Shown: positions 35,290 to 47,493, numbered from the stretch's first letter. The stretch: DNA of 64,000 nt from Symsagittifera roscoffensis (GCF_963678635.1 NC_087063.1:10758386-10822385), one strand, 5' to 3'. Numbers and translations are program-made. The notes: generated by a model not told the origin, from the letters alone.

Positions 35290-36091
35290 TTTTTTAAAAG
35301 AAAACTTTTTTTTAGCTCACAAGCTAGCAAAGTTTCAATCAATATAAAAAATATGTTTTAGTAAAATCAGTTCCAGAAATAGCGATAGACTTCAAAACAA
35401 CGCGTGAAAATAACGTTTATACAATCATTAGAAACTAATTTTATGTGGTGACAGTATGAAATTTGACGATAACTTTTGTCCAAAAGTCTCACCATGAATA
35501 TACCAGCAGAAGACTTGGTCTTTGATCAGGACTCTTAAGGTGTACCGCATTAGAAGAAACTGAAAGTGAAATCTTGAGATGTTATCCTGTAAGTTCTAAC
35601 AAGCCGTACAGTTTTTACGAAAAAGAGATTCTCAGTTAAAAGCATAACGAACAGTGTAAATGAAATCAATTTATCGTTCTTTTTTTGCGCAATTTGTACA
35701 GCTGAGCGGAGCTCAATATGCTAACTCAGTCGTTTTTTGGGCACTCCCTGATTGTTGGCGGTTAATATTGATTTGGTCCGGGCAATTCTCTGTTTTTACT
35801 TGAAAACAATTGAAACTTAAAAAATGACGAATCTGGATTTCTGGAAGTCCATGCGATTCATATTAATCAATTCATGGATCAGCATTTTTTTGACAGGGTT
35901 AGCGAGCGTTTTTAAAGTGAAAAATCATTTAAAACGGTTTTAGAATTGAATGTTATTTTAATGATTTCTCGGAACTATGTAGTTCAAAAGTATGATCTCT
36001 GTTTCTATTATGTGGTAGTCCACATCAAAAAAAAAACTCAAACAAGAAAAGTGCCTTACAATGTTAATAGTAAAAACTTCAAGTTTTGAAT
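35290..36091. other. No recognisable gene
   Basis: AT-rich sequence; nothing supported. Confidence 0.45.
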
Positions 36092-36460
36092 GACCTCCAC
36101 ACAGGCCATCCAGGATATTCTAAAAAAAGGGGGTTCCAAAAAAGTTCAGCAGTTTTGTCGACCGTTTTTTAAGCTAGGTAAAAGTGTCTTCCAAGTATTT
36201 GCAAAACTCTATAAAGACCTTATTTGCAAAAATTTTCCACGCCGATGGCAAAAATTTGAAAAAAAATTTCTTAGACCCTTTTCTAAAAATATTTTGACCC
36301 CACAAATTTTGATGAATATTTGGCGACGAAGGCGCCGCTAGTGCCAAGGTTTGGGTTGGTCAACCAAAAGAGGATTTCGTCAAATACTACCAAAAGGGGG
36401 CCTTTTCGGTGGTCAAGGGTTCGAAGGTCTGACAGGCGCATCCGCCGACTAAATCTGTTC
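36092..36460 (+). mobile_element. Family C MITE, plus-strand half of an inverted pair
   Basis: Diverged left part (CCATCCAGGATATTCT), then TTTGTCGACCG, CCACGCCGATGGC, TTTGGCGACGAAGGCGCC and a decayed version of the GGTCGGCAGGG block (GGTCAAGGGTTCGAAGG). It faces the minus copy that follows. Confidence 0.5.
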
Positions 36461-36479
36461 ACACTTTTTTGAAACCTTT

Positions 36480-36740
36480 CCAGAAGATGAAGCTTAAATT
36501 GATGGTTAAAACTTAAGAAAATTTTAAAAAGAAGCTTTCAAAAAGTGCCCAAAAACGGCTTTTTTGATCTGTTTGTTCATCAAAAATTTGCGGCGCAGAA
36601 AATTTGGCCAAAACACCGTCTTTTTAGTGCTTAAGGAGAGCTCGGAAAATCAATTTGGTCGACTTAAAAAAAAGGTCGTCAAAATTTTCAATTTTTTTTA
36701 AAATTCGCCGCCCCTCGTGAAAATCCTAGATCCGCCCCTG
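36480..36740 (-). mobile_element. Family C MITE, minus-strand half of an inverted pair
   Basis: Right edge AAAATCCTAGATCCGCCCCTG is a good family C left end read in reverse. Inside are CGGCGCAGAAAATTTGG and GGTCGACTTAAAAAAAAGG reversed blocks. With the copy at 36092 it forms a ~650-bp foldback-like arrangement. Confidence 0.6.
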
Positions 36741-38590
36741 GTTTCAAAAAACCATTTAGAGCATGTTCAACACAGAGATGACTTTTTCTGCCAAACCAGT
36801 AGTTACAACAGGCTCCACAATTTCCCGAACATTTTGAAGAATTTAGTGAAAATTTATGAAATTTTTTTCTTCATGAGAGCACGTATATGATAACTACATT
36901 AGCAATTCTATTAGAAAAAAAAAGATTTTTCCCATTTTCTACTTTATTTTTGTCGGAATTTTGAATAAAATTTGAATCAAATGTCAAAAAAATTTGGATA
37001 TGTTCTGCAAAAAAGCTGGATATTTGGGCTGATCTGCGCCAAAAATAAGAGAACGTTCTCCTGTTAATTGATGCGCACAAAATATGTTTTTTTTTGTTTT
37101 GATTTCTAGTTGATTAAATTCGTTATACGCAAACTGAAATGTCTTTAACTGGAAGTTTTTCTGTTTGGCTTGTTCTTTGATTTACAAATTTTTCTTTTCA
37201 AGCCCTAATGTTATTTATATCCTAGAAACTTAATCGAAGTTCACACTAGAAAACTTTGAAGTTATTCTTTGAAAAAGTGTTTCGAACAAATTCTCAAATT
37301 TATTTTTAACCCGATTTTTTGTTCAAGAGTTTTTCATTAAATTAAAGCAATAATTTGATCAAAGTGTTAAAAAGTTTTCGGCGGTTGAAGATCTTATTCC
37401 ATCCTTGCAATTTATTTTTGATTTCAAAATGTCGAGTTTTTCTGACGAGCAAGCAATTTACTTCAAACCAACTCCAATAAGATTCCGACCAAATGCTTCG
37501 TGGAAATAGGTAGTATGGGTTCAAACGAGCAATCTTGTTAAAATTTTTGAACTGAAGCAAAAAAAGTCGACCGAAACAACACAAAGACTGGTGTCGATGC
37601 AATTAGTGTGAAGTTTTCAATTTTCAGCATTAATTTTTTGCGAATAAATGATTGGCGAGACACTGGAAATTTTGGCACGGATAGACATTCAGAGGCCGAT
37701 CTGAAGTTAAGAAAGTTTTGCCAAAATTATTGAGACAATGCAGAGATATGTTTCAGCCAATTAACATTTAAAGCTAATTTTTTTAAGAGAAAATCACACG
37801 AATTGGAAAATTACTATCGCATACTCTGCTTCGCTACCTTGCGCTTATACTAGGTACGAGTTAAATTTGCACCTGAACTGTGTTTGAGGATTAACTCGAT
37901 TATTTTAAGTATCTCCCGGGTTGAAATTGTATTGCAATTCAGAAATGTATCAGAGATCTTTCGTTTTTTTTGCATCTATATTTCATTCATTTTGCAGAAA
38001 CACTTTAGTGATGTTTGTACATGTTTCAGCTATGAAACTCGGATGAAAATTGAAATGATGTTTCATCCATGAATCATGGCTGAAACATGGATGTCAATTT
38101 TCTGATTCATCAATGAAACATGGATGCAAATTACCCTGATCTATCATCCCTAACAAAACAGTGCAATAACAATGAACATTTTTTTATAATCTCACATCTT
38201 GTAAGATTGAAATCGGAATTCTATATATTTTCTACATCATGATACTTTTCTGAATTGCAATGCAACTTCAACCCGGGCTCGAATTGATGTTCAATAAAAA
38301 GTATCAACTTGAGATTGGCATACCTATCTGAGGTTAAAAAAATTACTGAAAGGGCTAAGTATAGTTTTGTTTTAGATATTTGAATATTTGAAAATGCTTT
38401 GATGCTTAATCGTAAAACCTATTATGGACTAGCACAAATTTTATCAAGAAACTTAAGAGCTCCCTACGCACCAAACAGATTCCAACAAATGAACAATATT
38501 TGAACAAATCAGCGATTTTCGTTGTCGAAAGTTTTTGGGCTACTGGCAAAGCAATCAACTAGGCTTGTTTTCAATTATTAATCTCTCAAA
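36741..38590. other. No recognisable gene; one short perfect-loop hairpin
   Basis: AT-rich. At 38059-38087 TGTTTCATCCATG and CATGGCTGAAACA form a 13-bp stem (one mismatch) around AAT, amid repeated TGAAACATGGATG words. It is too short for a typical miRNA precursor. Nothing else supported. Confidence 0.4.
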
Positions 38591-38591
38591 A

Positions 38592-38816
38592 ATGAATCCG
38601 ATTACCCGGATTTTTTTGCTTGCACTATTTTATATAATCCCGCATCGCGAAGGGTTGAAATCGGAAGAACCAATTCAAAAGTTTATAAAATTGTTACAAA
38701 TCAGAAATGTGAAAATTCTTACAAGCATTTTGCAGGACCTCAACTGGGTGTTTTGGAAGAAATCGAAATCATGGAAGATTTTACTAAGATTCTCAAAAGA
38801 ATTTCCGTTTCCTTAG
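38592..38816 (+). other. Unidentified 74-codon frame, weak candidate
   Basis: ATG at 38592 opens MNPITRIFLLALFYIIPHRE, which could pass for a signal peptide. A basic C-terminal half without cysteines follows. Codon use is AT-rich like the flanks. No family recognised; probably chance, but written down because the start is signal-like. Confidence 0.15.
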
Positions 38817-38904
38817 TTTTTTTTACTAGCGGCTTATAAAATAAGCATTTCCAGCAATCACCTGATATTGCAACTTTTCATGTTCTTCTTTTGAAATAAC
38901 AAAG

Positions 38905-39146
38905 GACTATTAGATTGAGTGATATTTCATATTAAAGCCCTTACAATCGTGAGTCGAACCCCTTTCAAAAATTTCAAAAAACTTTTCCCAGTGTTGAGAA
39001 AAACCGGTTTAAAATTTTTGATTTTTTGTCTTATATCACATCACGCAGAAAAAATTACACTCATTTGAAAATTTCTTTTTTTTCATGTTGTTTTTAAAAA
39101 CTATGGTCGGAACATTCTGTGCTACTTGCACAGTAACTGGATCTCC
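38905..39146 (+). repeat. Family B element, 5' truncated
   Basis: Picks up at TTGAGTGATATTTCATATTA and AAAGCCCTTACAATCGTGAG. It ends ACTATGGTCGGAACATTC, TGTGCTACTTGCACAGTAAC and GGATCTCC with an intact hairpin. Confidence 0.7.
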
Positions 39147-39195
39147 TTGATAAATTACTATTTTTTGTGAACTAACAATTTCATATTTTTGTTAG

Positions 39196-39713
39196 TGTTC
39201 CGACTTTCGTGACGAAAGTAACGGAAGATTTGTGCTCGGGGTGGTTTTTTTAGACAAAATTCGACTTTTTAACTAGACATTTTTGACGGAATTTTCTTAC
39301 ATCATTCGAAAGGTTTTGTTGTCTTGAGCTAAAAATTTTATAAGATATTTCACCTGTGATCAATTTTTGTAAAGTTATGGGGGTTTGAAGATTGCCATTT
39401 TGGCCAATTTGGGACAATTAATGCGCGATATATTTCTCGCTATTAACGCGTAAGTGGAGATTTAATCCGTCTTAGAAATTGTTCCAAATTATTTGGAGGA
39501 AGCTTTTTTGCCAAATTTGAATTGTTACTAAGATTGAAATCTATCTCTTTGTACTTAGTATGGCGTGTGGTGGGATGAGTTTCACGAAAAAACTCAAAAT
39601 AAAAAAACTACACCTTTGTATTACATTAAATTTTTTCATATTATTACTGCTCAACAGACCTGAAAAGGCAGTCGGAACATTCAGGGCCTCGCCCTGATAC
39701 GAGCAGTCTTGTT
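39196..39713 (+). repeat. Family A element, full length
   Basis: Starts TGTTCCGACTTTCGTGACGA and ends GGCAGTCGGAACATTCAGGG, CCTCGCCCTG, ATACGAGCAGTCTTGTT. It shows the defining layout: TGTTCCGACT at the 5' end, its reverse complement AGTCGGAACA near the 3' end, then ATTC, a CAGGGC/GCCCTG hairpin and a ~12-nt tail. The middle has AACGCGTAAGTGGAGATTTA and ATGGCGTGTGGTGGGATG landmarks. It lies ~50 bp after a family B copy. Confidence 0.8.
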
Positions 39714-41267
39714 ATGTTTTTGATAATCAATTGTAGCTGTTAATCGACCTGTATGAGTTGTGCTGTTCATTTAGAGAAGAATCCGTTAGACTAGTTTCGC
39801 AGAAAAAGCTCCGAATGAATTTCTTTAATTTCCTGTTACTGATATCTGGGACAATGAATAGATTATTTATTAGATTTCATGCTTATGAAAGTTATTTTAA
39901 GCTTTATCACTTCGAGCCCATGTGAACATTCTCCAATCTAAGCAAATATGGGAAGAGGGATTGCTCCACATGTTCCTCGCAATATTATTAGAAAGCACAA
40001 TTATTGAATTTTAAAATAAAAAGTAACGATTTCTGCTGAAGTTTAGTTGGCCAAAATTTTACACAAATTATGCGTAATTTTTTGTAAAAAAATGGTCGCA
40101 AGATTTAGAAATAATCATCTCTTTTTATCTATATCCAATTTAGAAAAAATAAACTTCCTACAATTTGTACATTTCCCCATTTTATACAACATTCACCATG
40201 TTACGTAATCGAAGGTCGTAGTACGCTCTTGCGCTTTTAAAAATATAGATCGAGGTCGATTTTGATCATGTGACGCATGGATGAACAAGCACTTGCAATT
40301 GAGAGACGGGATAGAATAAGTCTTTGAAGTGTCTGAGCCAACAGTTGACAAGAAAACCCAGCATGCATGCTGACTTGAATCCGGTCTCAAAATCAGGTGA
40401 TGATCCATTTTGAATACAAAACATACTTTTCCAACTCCATCTTCTGCTAATGTGTTTTTGAACCAACTGAAAATGATGTTTTCACCTGTGCAATCGATTG
40501 ATTAAGAAACAAAAACAGGGCAAAAACGAACCTTTAATAACCCCAAAGAAACAATCGTCACTTTAACTTTTAAAATGTTTCGATGTTGTCATTGGTTTTT
40601 CATAGTCGCATAATTGATGAGTATACCTTCTGAAATGTGCACCAAATGAGACTTCTTCAGATGGGGTTCAAATCCTGATCGATTCAAAACTTCTAACATT
40701 CACAGACTGGGGCGATCAATACGCGATCTCCCCCGGGTCAACTATAAAACATTGAAAATCAACATACATGTCAATAAACTGGTTCAAGATGCAGACCAGA
40801 TTCCAAATACCTCGAACGTTATGTTGTCAAAAAATCAATTTATATTTGAAAGAAGAAATCGAAACCTCACGTTATCTATAATACGGACATTCTGTTACAT
40901 TTTGTCTTTTTTTGTTTTTGAAGGACTCTTTTTGTAATGCAATGCGTAGAGATCAAAACCGAAACAATTTTAAATTTTTATTGAAATTTTCTGAATGCAT
41001 AGAAGTATGATAAAATGAAAATTAAGTTTTTATTTTGCTGAAAATAAAATCAACCGACCAGTTTTGAACAACTTTTGATACGTTTAAAAAAAACAGTTTT
41101 GGGCCGAATAAGTTTCAGGGCGAAGCATTGATCAATTATTTTCACTGATTATTTACTTTGATTGTTTTCGATAATTTACATTGATCAAATAATCGAAATT
41201 TATATATGTTTTCATTTTATCCCCTATCCCACACTCTTTATAACCTCAAAGGGATGTAAGTAGTGTC
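39714..41267. other. No recognisable gene
   Basis: The segment 40190-40470 is less AT-rich and carries two overlapping minus frames (40193-40408 and 40266-40466) without domains. A B-box-like GGGTTCAAATCC lies near 40665. Nothing firmer. Confidence 0.4.
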
Positions 41268-41770
41268 TGGTATTGTAGGACATCGCTCGTATCAAGGCAA
41301 ACTCTGATTGTTCTGACTGGATTTTAAGATCTATGAAATAGCGTTCGCTTTAGAAAAAATTGATAAAGTCGTTCGTTTCCAAAAAAAAAACGAAAAAAAA
41401 AATCACTACAAAGTTTTGAGATTTTTTAATTAAAAATGATCCCCTCCCACGCATTGTTAATTACAAATTGATATACTTCGCATATAGCAAAGTGTGAAAT
41501 AGTCCAAGTATCATGCCAAACTCAATTTCGAATGATTTCTGAGACGGATTAAATCTTCGCTCAAGCGTTTTTAGCACACATAACTAATTTGGCGAATTCG
41601 GCGCTGTTTTAACTATTCAAAAAAAACCACAGGTAAAGTGTATTTCAATTTTGCTCAAGACTTTGATAAATTTCGGATGCTACAAACTTTTGACGAAATT
41701 GCTCTGGAGAAAAAGCCACACGAGCTCAAACATTCCGTCATTTTCTTCAAAAATTGGATTAATTAATAGA
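41268..41770 (-). repeat. Family A element, old diverged copy
   Basis: Reversed tail ATCGCTCGTATCAAGGCAAA with GATTGTTCTGAC, then TTTCTGAGACGGATTAAATC and CACACGAGCTCAAACATTCC reversed landmarks. The plus frame at 41651-41878 overlaps it and is not a gene. Confidence 0.55.
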
Positions 41771-42091
41771 CCGAATCACTTGCCTACATTTGATTTAGAA
41801 GGTTTTTTTTTCTCGGCTTATGCATTTTATAAAAAGGCAATATATCCAGCGTTACTTATCACAAGTTTGCTAAATTAGCGACTTTCAAACTCTCATATTT
41901 TATAACAAAAATAAATCAAATGTTCAAATAAATCAAAATTTTTCGTTCAGACGTAAAAAGCTTGATTTAAAAATGCTTATTTAAAAACTCGAAAACTGAA
42001 AGTTGGCCCTCAAAAAACCAAGGATGCTCGTTTATCAGGGCTATAAATTATTTTTTCCGATTGTCCTTCAAAGGCATCAAATACTTGTTAG

Positions 42092-42316
42092 AAGGGGCGG
42101 ATCTAGTATTTTATGAGCTCTCTTAAATCACTATCAGGGCCGTATTTTGACCATAAGTTCTGCGCCGAAAATTAAATTTTGAAAAAAAAACAGGCCAAAA
42201 AAAGCATTTTCAGGCACTTTTTGAAACATAAGTTACAAAAACTTTAAGATCGGTCAGTCAGAATGGATTTCATAAAAGAGTACCATGGTGATGATCCGTT
42301 GGGTCGGCAGGGGGTC
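42092..42316 (+). mobile_element. Family C MITE, truncated
   Basis: Left end GGGGCGGATCTAGTATTTTA, then CTGCGCCGAAAA, AGGCACTTTTTGAAA and GGGTCGGCAGGGGGTCGC. The right end and the GGCGCGC block are missing. Confidence 0.6.
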
Positions 42317-42635
42317 GCTGCAAATCAATTTAGAACGATTTTGTAGCGCGAGATCGTTCGCTGCACATGAATAAGTAGTGGTACGGTGTTAGGATTATAA
42401 ATTGTCCCTACTTCTTTTGACAATCGGATCAATATTAGACTTTGACAGATGTTTCAAACCCTTTTAAAGCCAATTCTAATCCAATTTAAATCCATTTTGA
42501 ATCATTTTGAGACTTGCAATCGAGTTTTGGGTTTTCTTTTTCAATTTTATTGCGCCCTCCCTCTGCCTTCCAAATGTTTTATGTCTTTGCTCCATTTGGT
42601 ATATCGATGAATTCTTGTTTGAGGTTCAGTTTTTG

Positions 42636-43283
42636 TTTTTGAAAATGGGTAGGAACTCCGTATTCGGGTTGGGTCCGTTTTTGTCTTTTTGTTTTTCACG
42701 CAAAATCAGGTTCCACAAAAATCATCGGACAGAGTTGACTAATATATCATATTAAAGCCTTTTCAGTCGTACTTTGAGCAACATTAAAAGCTTCCCAAAA
42801 AATTTTCTAGTGTCGCGAAAAACCGGTTCGAAACTTTTTCTTTTTCGTCTAATTTCGAGCGATTAAAGCGAGCGATCAGGGTTAGCTTAGCTAGGCAAAA
42901 TTTAAGCCATAAAAACTTAATTTTTAGCAAGTAAAATTAGTTTTCAGAGTTTTGTAGCTCCGTTTTGGGAACTAAAAACTTCAAAACATAAGAAAATTTT
43001 CTGCCAAAATTGTGAAAAAAATATTCTTGAAATTATTTTTGATTTTTTCTTGTTTGTTTTTCTAGCTCTTTTTTTTCTAAATGTTTGTTTTAAAGATGCC
43101 ATTATTATGAGTGCCAATTATGTCTAAAATATAATTTTACTTTAGACTTTTTCTTTCAACCCACGCAGAAAAAACTTCACTAGTTTGAAAACAAGTTTTT
43201 TCTTGTAGTTTTTTCGGAACATTCGAAAACTATAAAACTATGGTCGGAACATTCTGTGCTACTTGCACAGTAACCGGCTATCC
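42636..43283 (+). repeat. Family B element with doubled inverted-repeat word
   Basis: Near the start GAAAATGGGTAGGAACTCCG and ATTCGGG; ends GGTCGGAACATTCTGTGC, TACTTGCACAGTAACCGG, CTATCC with a perfect 6-bp hairpin. The 3' word TCGGAACATTC occurs twice (43215 and 43244), separated by AAAACTATAAAACTATGG, suggesting a small local duplication at the 3' end. Confidence 0.75.
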
Positions 43284-43669
43284 TTGTTCGAATTTGGTTT
43301 TGAAGCTGTTTTTTTTTAATCTCGGTCTCCTTTTTGTGCCATCAATTTTGATTGTACGCATCACTTTTGCACTCATAAACGGTTATTTCAAAATCTTTTT
43401 GTCCTGTTTTCTGCCGTTTTTTCTACAGTTTGGGCCATCCGGGTTATGCTTCTCTGAGTGAGAGAAAACCAGATGTTTTTGCACACGTCCAGCAATGCAC
43501 CAGATCAGGATTCATTTTAAATGAACCTTTTCCAGTGCAAACTGGCTTAAATTCCAGGTCAATTTGGCTCTACTGTCTATCAAAGTAAGACTTCTTCACG
43601 CTCGTTTTGTCATTGACTGATTTTACACCAAAATATTATCAATCAAGCTGTAATGATAATCGTCATTAA

Positions 43670-43770
43670 AAGGGGGTTAAATTGTTGTGGGGTTATCATG
43701 TTTCGGGGTTATAATATAGGGGGTGTAAACATAGGGGGTTAAATATCGTAGGGTTAAAGAGTGGGGTGAC
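43670..43770 (+). repeat. G-run cluster (GGGGTTA-like words)
   Basis: Successive GGGGGTTAAA, GGGGTTATC, GGGGTTATAA, GGGGGTGTAA, GGGGGTTAAA, AGGGTTAAAG and GTGGGGTG words within ~90 bp. It resembles degenerate telomere-like or G-quadruplex-prone sequence; the spacing is irregular. Confidence 0.5.
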
Positions 43771-44519
43771 ACCCTAAAATCTTTCTAGTCCGGTATTTCT
43801 TGCAAATGGTGTAAAAAAAGGCCTTTCATCTTCGGATTCTCTGTTTGAATGTTCAAGTGACATTTGTTCAAACAGCAGTGCTAGAATCGGTCTAGGTATT
43901 CCTTGTAGAGGCTGTCGAAAAAAATACGTATTCCTCTGATTTTCTGTTAGTCGTGAATTACGACATTTTTGGCAATTCTACATTGGTTGTATTCTGTGGT
44001 TTTTCTCGGCTGACATAGTTTAGTACCAGCTGACAGGAACAGATATTTAAACAGTCAAAATAAGTATGGAGGGAAAAGAGTGATCTAAAATAAATAGACA
44101 TTTCTCAGAATTCCTCTTTAATAATTCTCAATTTGGAAAAATTTGAGTTAATGTATCAAAAATTTGACAAAATGTATCGAAATGAAATGTACATAATCGA
44201 ACTAAATTGCATTTAATTTTTACCACCCTGCGCCAAAGCTGATTGCCCGCGTTGACGTCCATACAAGAAAAATGTCCATAATACAAATTCATATGTGGAG
44301 TCTATAGAAAAAAGTGCTTATCGTACAATTTTCTTAGAAGAAAATTGTATAACAAATACTTTTTCATTTTTAAAACATACTATTTTAAAAAAGGTTTGCG
44401 ATAAAAAGCGGCAAAATTAAATCTAAAGTGTGGCAAAAAATGATTATTATAAATATTCATAAAATGAAAAAAATGCTTCTTATGCTATTTTTGTACTATT
44501 TTTTTGGCCTATGAAGTGG

Positions 44520-44915
44520 TAGGGGCGGATCTAGGATTTTCTCGTGGGCAGATTTTCAAAACCATTTCAAAAATTTGTCGGCCTTTTTTAGGTTGACCAA
44601 ATATCTTTTCTGAGCTTTCCCAAAGCACTATAAAGACTCCAATTTGGCAAATTTTTCTTCGGTGCTGGCAAAGTTTTAGAAAAAAACATGCCAAAACTGC
44701 CTTTTGAGGCACTTTTTGGAAAATGTTGTGGCGTAAAAAGGGATATCTCAAAATAGTGCAAAGGGATATTTCAGCCAAAAAAGGATATATCAAAATAGTA
44801 CAAAAGGGAGACCCTTTGGGTCGGCAGGGGAGGGGGGAGTCGAATCTCCGAGAGGGGGTGGGGGAAGAGGCGTCCGCCCACCCCGGCGCCCCCCCCCCCC
44901 CACCACCACCTAAAT
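44520..44915 (+). mobile_element. Family C MITE
   Basis: Left end AGGGGCGGATCTAGGATTTT; GGTTGACCAAATATC block; CGGTGCTGGC; a locally duplicated AAAAAGGATATCTCAAAAT-type segment (44731-44800); GGTCGGCAGGGGAGGGGGG; then a C run and CCTAAATCAGCTGG. Frames at 44509-44964 follow its GC-rich right end and are not genes. Confidence 0.7.
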
Positions 44916-46074
44916 CAGCTGGTGTGAAGTAGTATGAATTTGTATAATAGTCATTTTTTGTCAACCCGGGTGATTAAGTTTTCATGATTACCAGAAAATT
45001 GTCTAAGAACCCGTACTGAACCGGATACTCGTACCATTGTTTGCGGAAATAATTTCACAGCTCCTTAGAATCGAAATAACAGATGATTTTAGGAATATGT
45101 AAATTCACTTTACAATAGCCAAATACAACAGTTAAAGCTTGTGATGAGTTTTCTAATGTAGGTAGCTCACATATGTCTTCAGTTCGTTGTTCCGGTTGTA
45201 GAAAAAAAAACGTTGGACTAGTTGTGTTCAGTTTAGGTTTTTGTTAGACAGAAATGGCTGGACATTTTAATTAACCCTTTGCTGACAAAGACTTTGGTAC
45301 ACAGCATAGGTAGATTTTGATAGTCTGAACACGAAATACAGCAAATAGTACTTCATTCAGATTAAAACTCAATTTGAAATGAAATGACACCTTAACGCTG
45401 AGCAGCACTGATTTAGTGCTGATTTAAAGAGATACTTACCAATGAAAAAACGCAAAAAAAAAGAAAAAAATCTAGAGATCGAACCCACAACTTATAGATA
45501 TCTTGTCGCGTGTTTTTCATATTTAAGGTGATTTGATAAATGCTAAACAGTTTTTTTTGAACATTGCACATTAGTCGACGTCTAATATAAACCACAAAAA
45601 TTAAGCAACTTAGATGCAAGGTCGATAAAAAATGAGCAAACAAAAAGGATTACAATTGAATTTTTTCAGTTTTAATTAATTAAAATGATTCATACTTCAT
45701 TAGAAAAAAATAGGAAATAATTTATCAGTTTTAGCCTATCATAGATGATCCAAAAATCACACGTGTAATAATTGATCATAATCGATTATACGTTTTTTAT
45801 GTGAGCATGATTTGTTATATAAAAGAGAGGTCATAATTTGTTATGACATGGTTATATTTCTTTTTTTTTCATTTTCAGAAGTACCGGCTCTAATGATAAG
45901 ACAATCATTTATTAACGCTTCAAACTGGATTTATGTTTGTTTATGGTGCGACTTCCGGTTTATTTATGCTTGTTTGTTTTTTTCCCTACCAATTTCGGTA
46001 TTTAATTAACAGTTTAGACATATTATTCTTTCTGAAATATACTGATGTTTGAGCTCAAAATGAGAACAAGACTG
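44916..46074. other. No recognisable gene
   Basis: AT-rich. A reversed B-box-like word (GATCGAACCCAC) lies near 45480. GTCATAATTTGTTATGAC at 45831-45848 is a 7-bp hairpin. Nothing else supported. Confidence 0.4.
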
Positions 46075-46560
46075 CTCGTATATCAAGGCGAGGCCCTGAA
46101 TGTTCCGACTGTCCTTTAATTCATATCGAAGAGTTTTTGGGAAAAGAAATTATTGAAAACTTATAAATTCTGGACAATATCAAAGTGTAAAATGTTGAGT
46201 CGTACAAATTTAATGCGACCAATTAGCTAGCCTCATGTCAATTTGGAACCATTTTGCTGTGGCGGATCATTCGCCACGCATAAATAATTCGCGTTACGCT
46301 CTCAGCATTATGAATGAACTCTTCAAAGCGCGCATAATTTAGTCCAGAATATGGCCAATTTGAACTTCACAAAAAATAATCGGAGGTAAAACGCATTTTT
46401 AAATTGGAACTCAGAAAGTCGATATCTTCAATGGCGTATAAAATTTTTGTTGAAAACTAAATTCTCGATTGGCAAAATTGACTGAATAACAAAAACCACA
46501 CCGAGCCAAAAATATTCAGTTTTCTTCACAAATTGGGCAACTTATGCTTGTTTTGTCACT
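46075..46560 (-). repeat. Family A element, diverged subfamily
   Basis: Reversed tail AACAAGACTGCTCGTATATC, the GGCGAGGCCCTG hairpin half, AATGTTCCGACTGTCC. It then runs through GCGACCAATTAGCTAGCC and CGCGTTACGCTCTCAGC to AACCACACCGAGCCAAAAAT. The same subfamily words occur on the plus strand at 51199-51645. Its inner half is re-duplicated in the block that follows. Confidence 0.65.
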
Positions 46561-46607
46561 TTGTCTGATTTAGTGTAGTTAATGTGCGTCTTTACCAGTT
46601 TTCTATT

Positions 46608-46682
46608 AACGCATAGAGTTTGCGACAAACGCATAGAGTATGCGACAAACGCATAGAGTATGCGACAAACGCATAGAGTATT
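46608..46682 (+). repeat. 20-bp minisatellite, array 1
   Basis: Three and a half units of GCGACAAACGCATAGAGTAT, the first with TTT for TAT. It is followed by TTCCAAATAGAGGAGGAGGC. There are no distinct spacers, so it is not CRISPR-like. Confidence 0.85.
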
Positions 46683-46768
46683 CCAAATAGAGGAGGAGGC
46701 TATCTAATTATTCCAAATAACTGATGAAAAAATCATATTGCACTTGACATTGAGTGTGAATGGGGTTC

Positions 46769-46799
46769 GTATGTGTGTTTGTGTGTGTGTGTGTGTGTT
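46769..46799 (+). repeat. (GT)n microsatellite
   Basis: GTATGTGTGTTTGTGTGTGT run of about 30 bp. A shorter variant with one GCG interruption is at 47642-47669 in the duplicate block. Confidence 0.85.
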
Positions 46800-47493
46800 C
46801 TTATGTAGGAGGGAGCTGTTTGGATGGGTTTAACAGCAAAACAAAACGTTTTTGGGCTGAGGCGGTTTTAACAACAAAATTCGCCACGCATAAATAATTC
46901 GCGTTACGCTCTCAGCATTATGAATGAACTCTTCAAAGCGCGCACAAATTAGTCCAGAATATGCCAATTTGAACTTCACAAAAAATAATCGGAGGTAAAA
47001 CGCATTTTTAAATTGGAACTCAGAAAGTCGATATCTTCAATGGCGTATAAAATTTTTGTTGAAAACTAAATTCTCGATTGGCAAAATTGACTGAATAACA
47101 AAAACCACACCGAGCCAAAAATATTCAGTTTTCTTCAAAAATTGGGCAACTTATGCTTGTTCTGGCACTTTGTCCATAATTTAGTCCAGAATATGGCCAA
47201 TTTGAACTTCACAAAAAATAATCGGAGGTAAAACGCATTTCTAAATTGGAACTCAGAAAGTCGATATCTTCAATGGCGTATAAAATTTTTGTTGAAAACT
47301 AAATTCTCGATTGGCAAAATTGACTGAATAACAAAAACCACACCGAGCCAAAAATATTCAGTTTTCTTCAAAAATTGGGCAACTTATGCTTGTTTTGGCA
47401 ACTTATGGGCAATTTATGCTTGTTTTGGCACTTTGTCCGGTTTACTGTAGTTAATATGCGTCTTTACCAGTTTTCTATTACCGCATAAAAATT

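Noticed and set aside
38059-38087. Hairpin as a microRNA precursor
   Set aside because: 13-bp stem with 3-nt loop is far too short, and it arises within repeated TGAAACATGGATG words.
44509-44964. 151-codon minus frame with poly-Gly
   Set aside because: It follows the C/G-rich right end of a family C element; the glycines come from a homopolymer.
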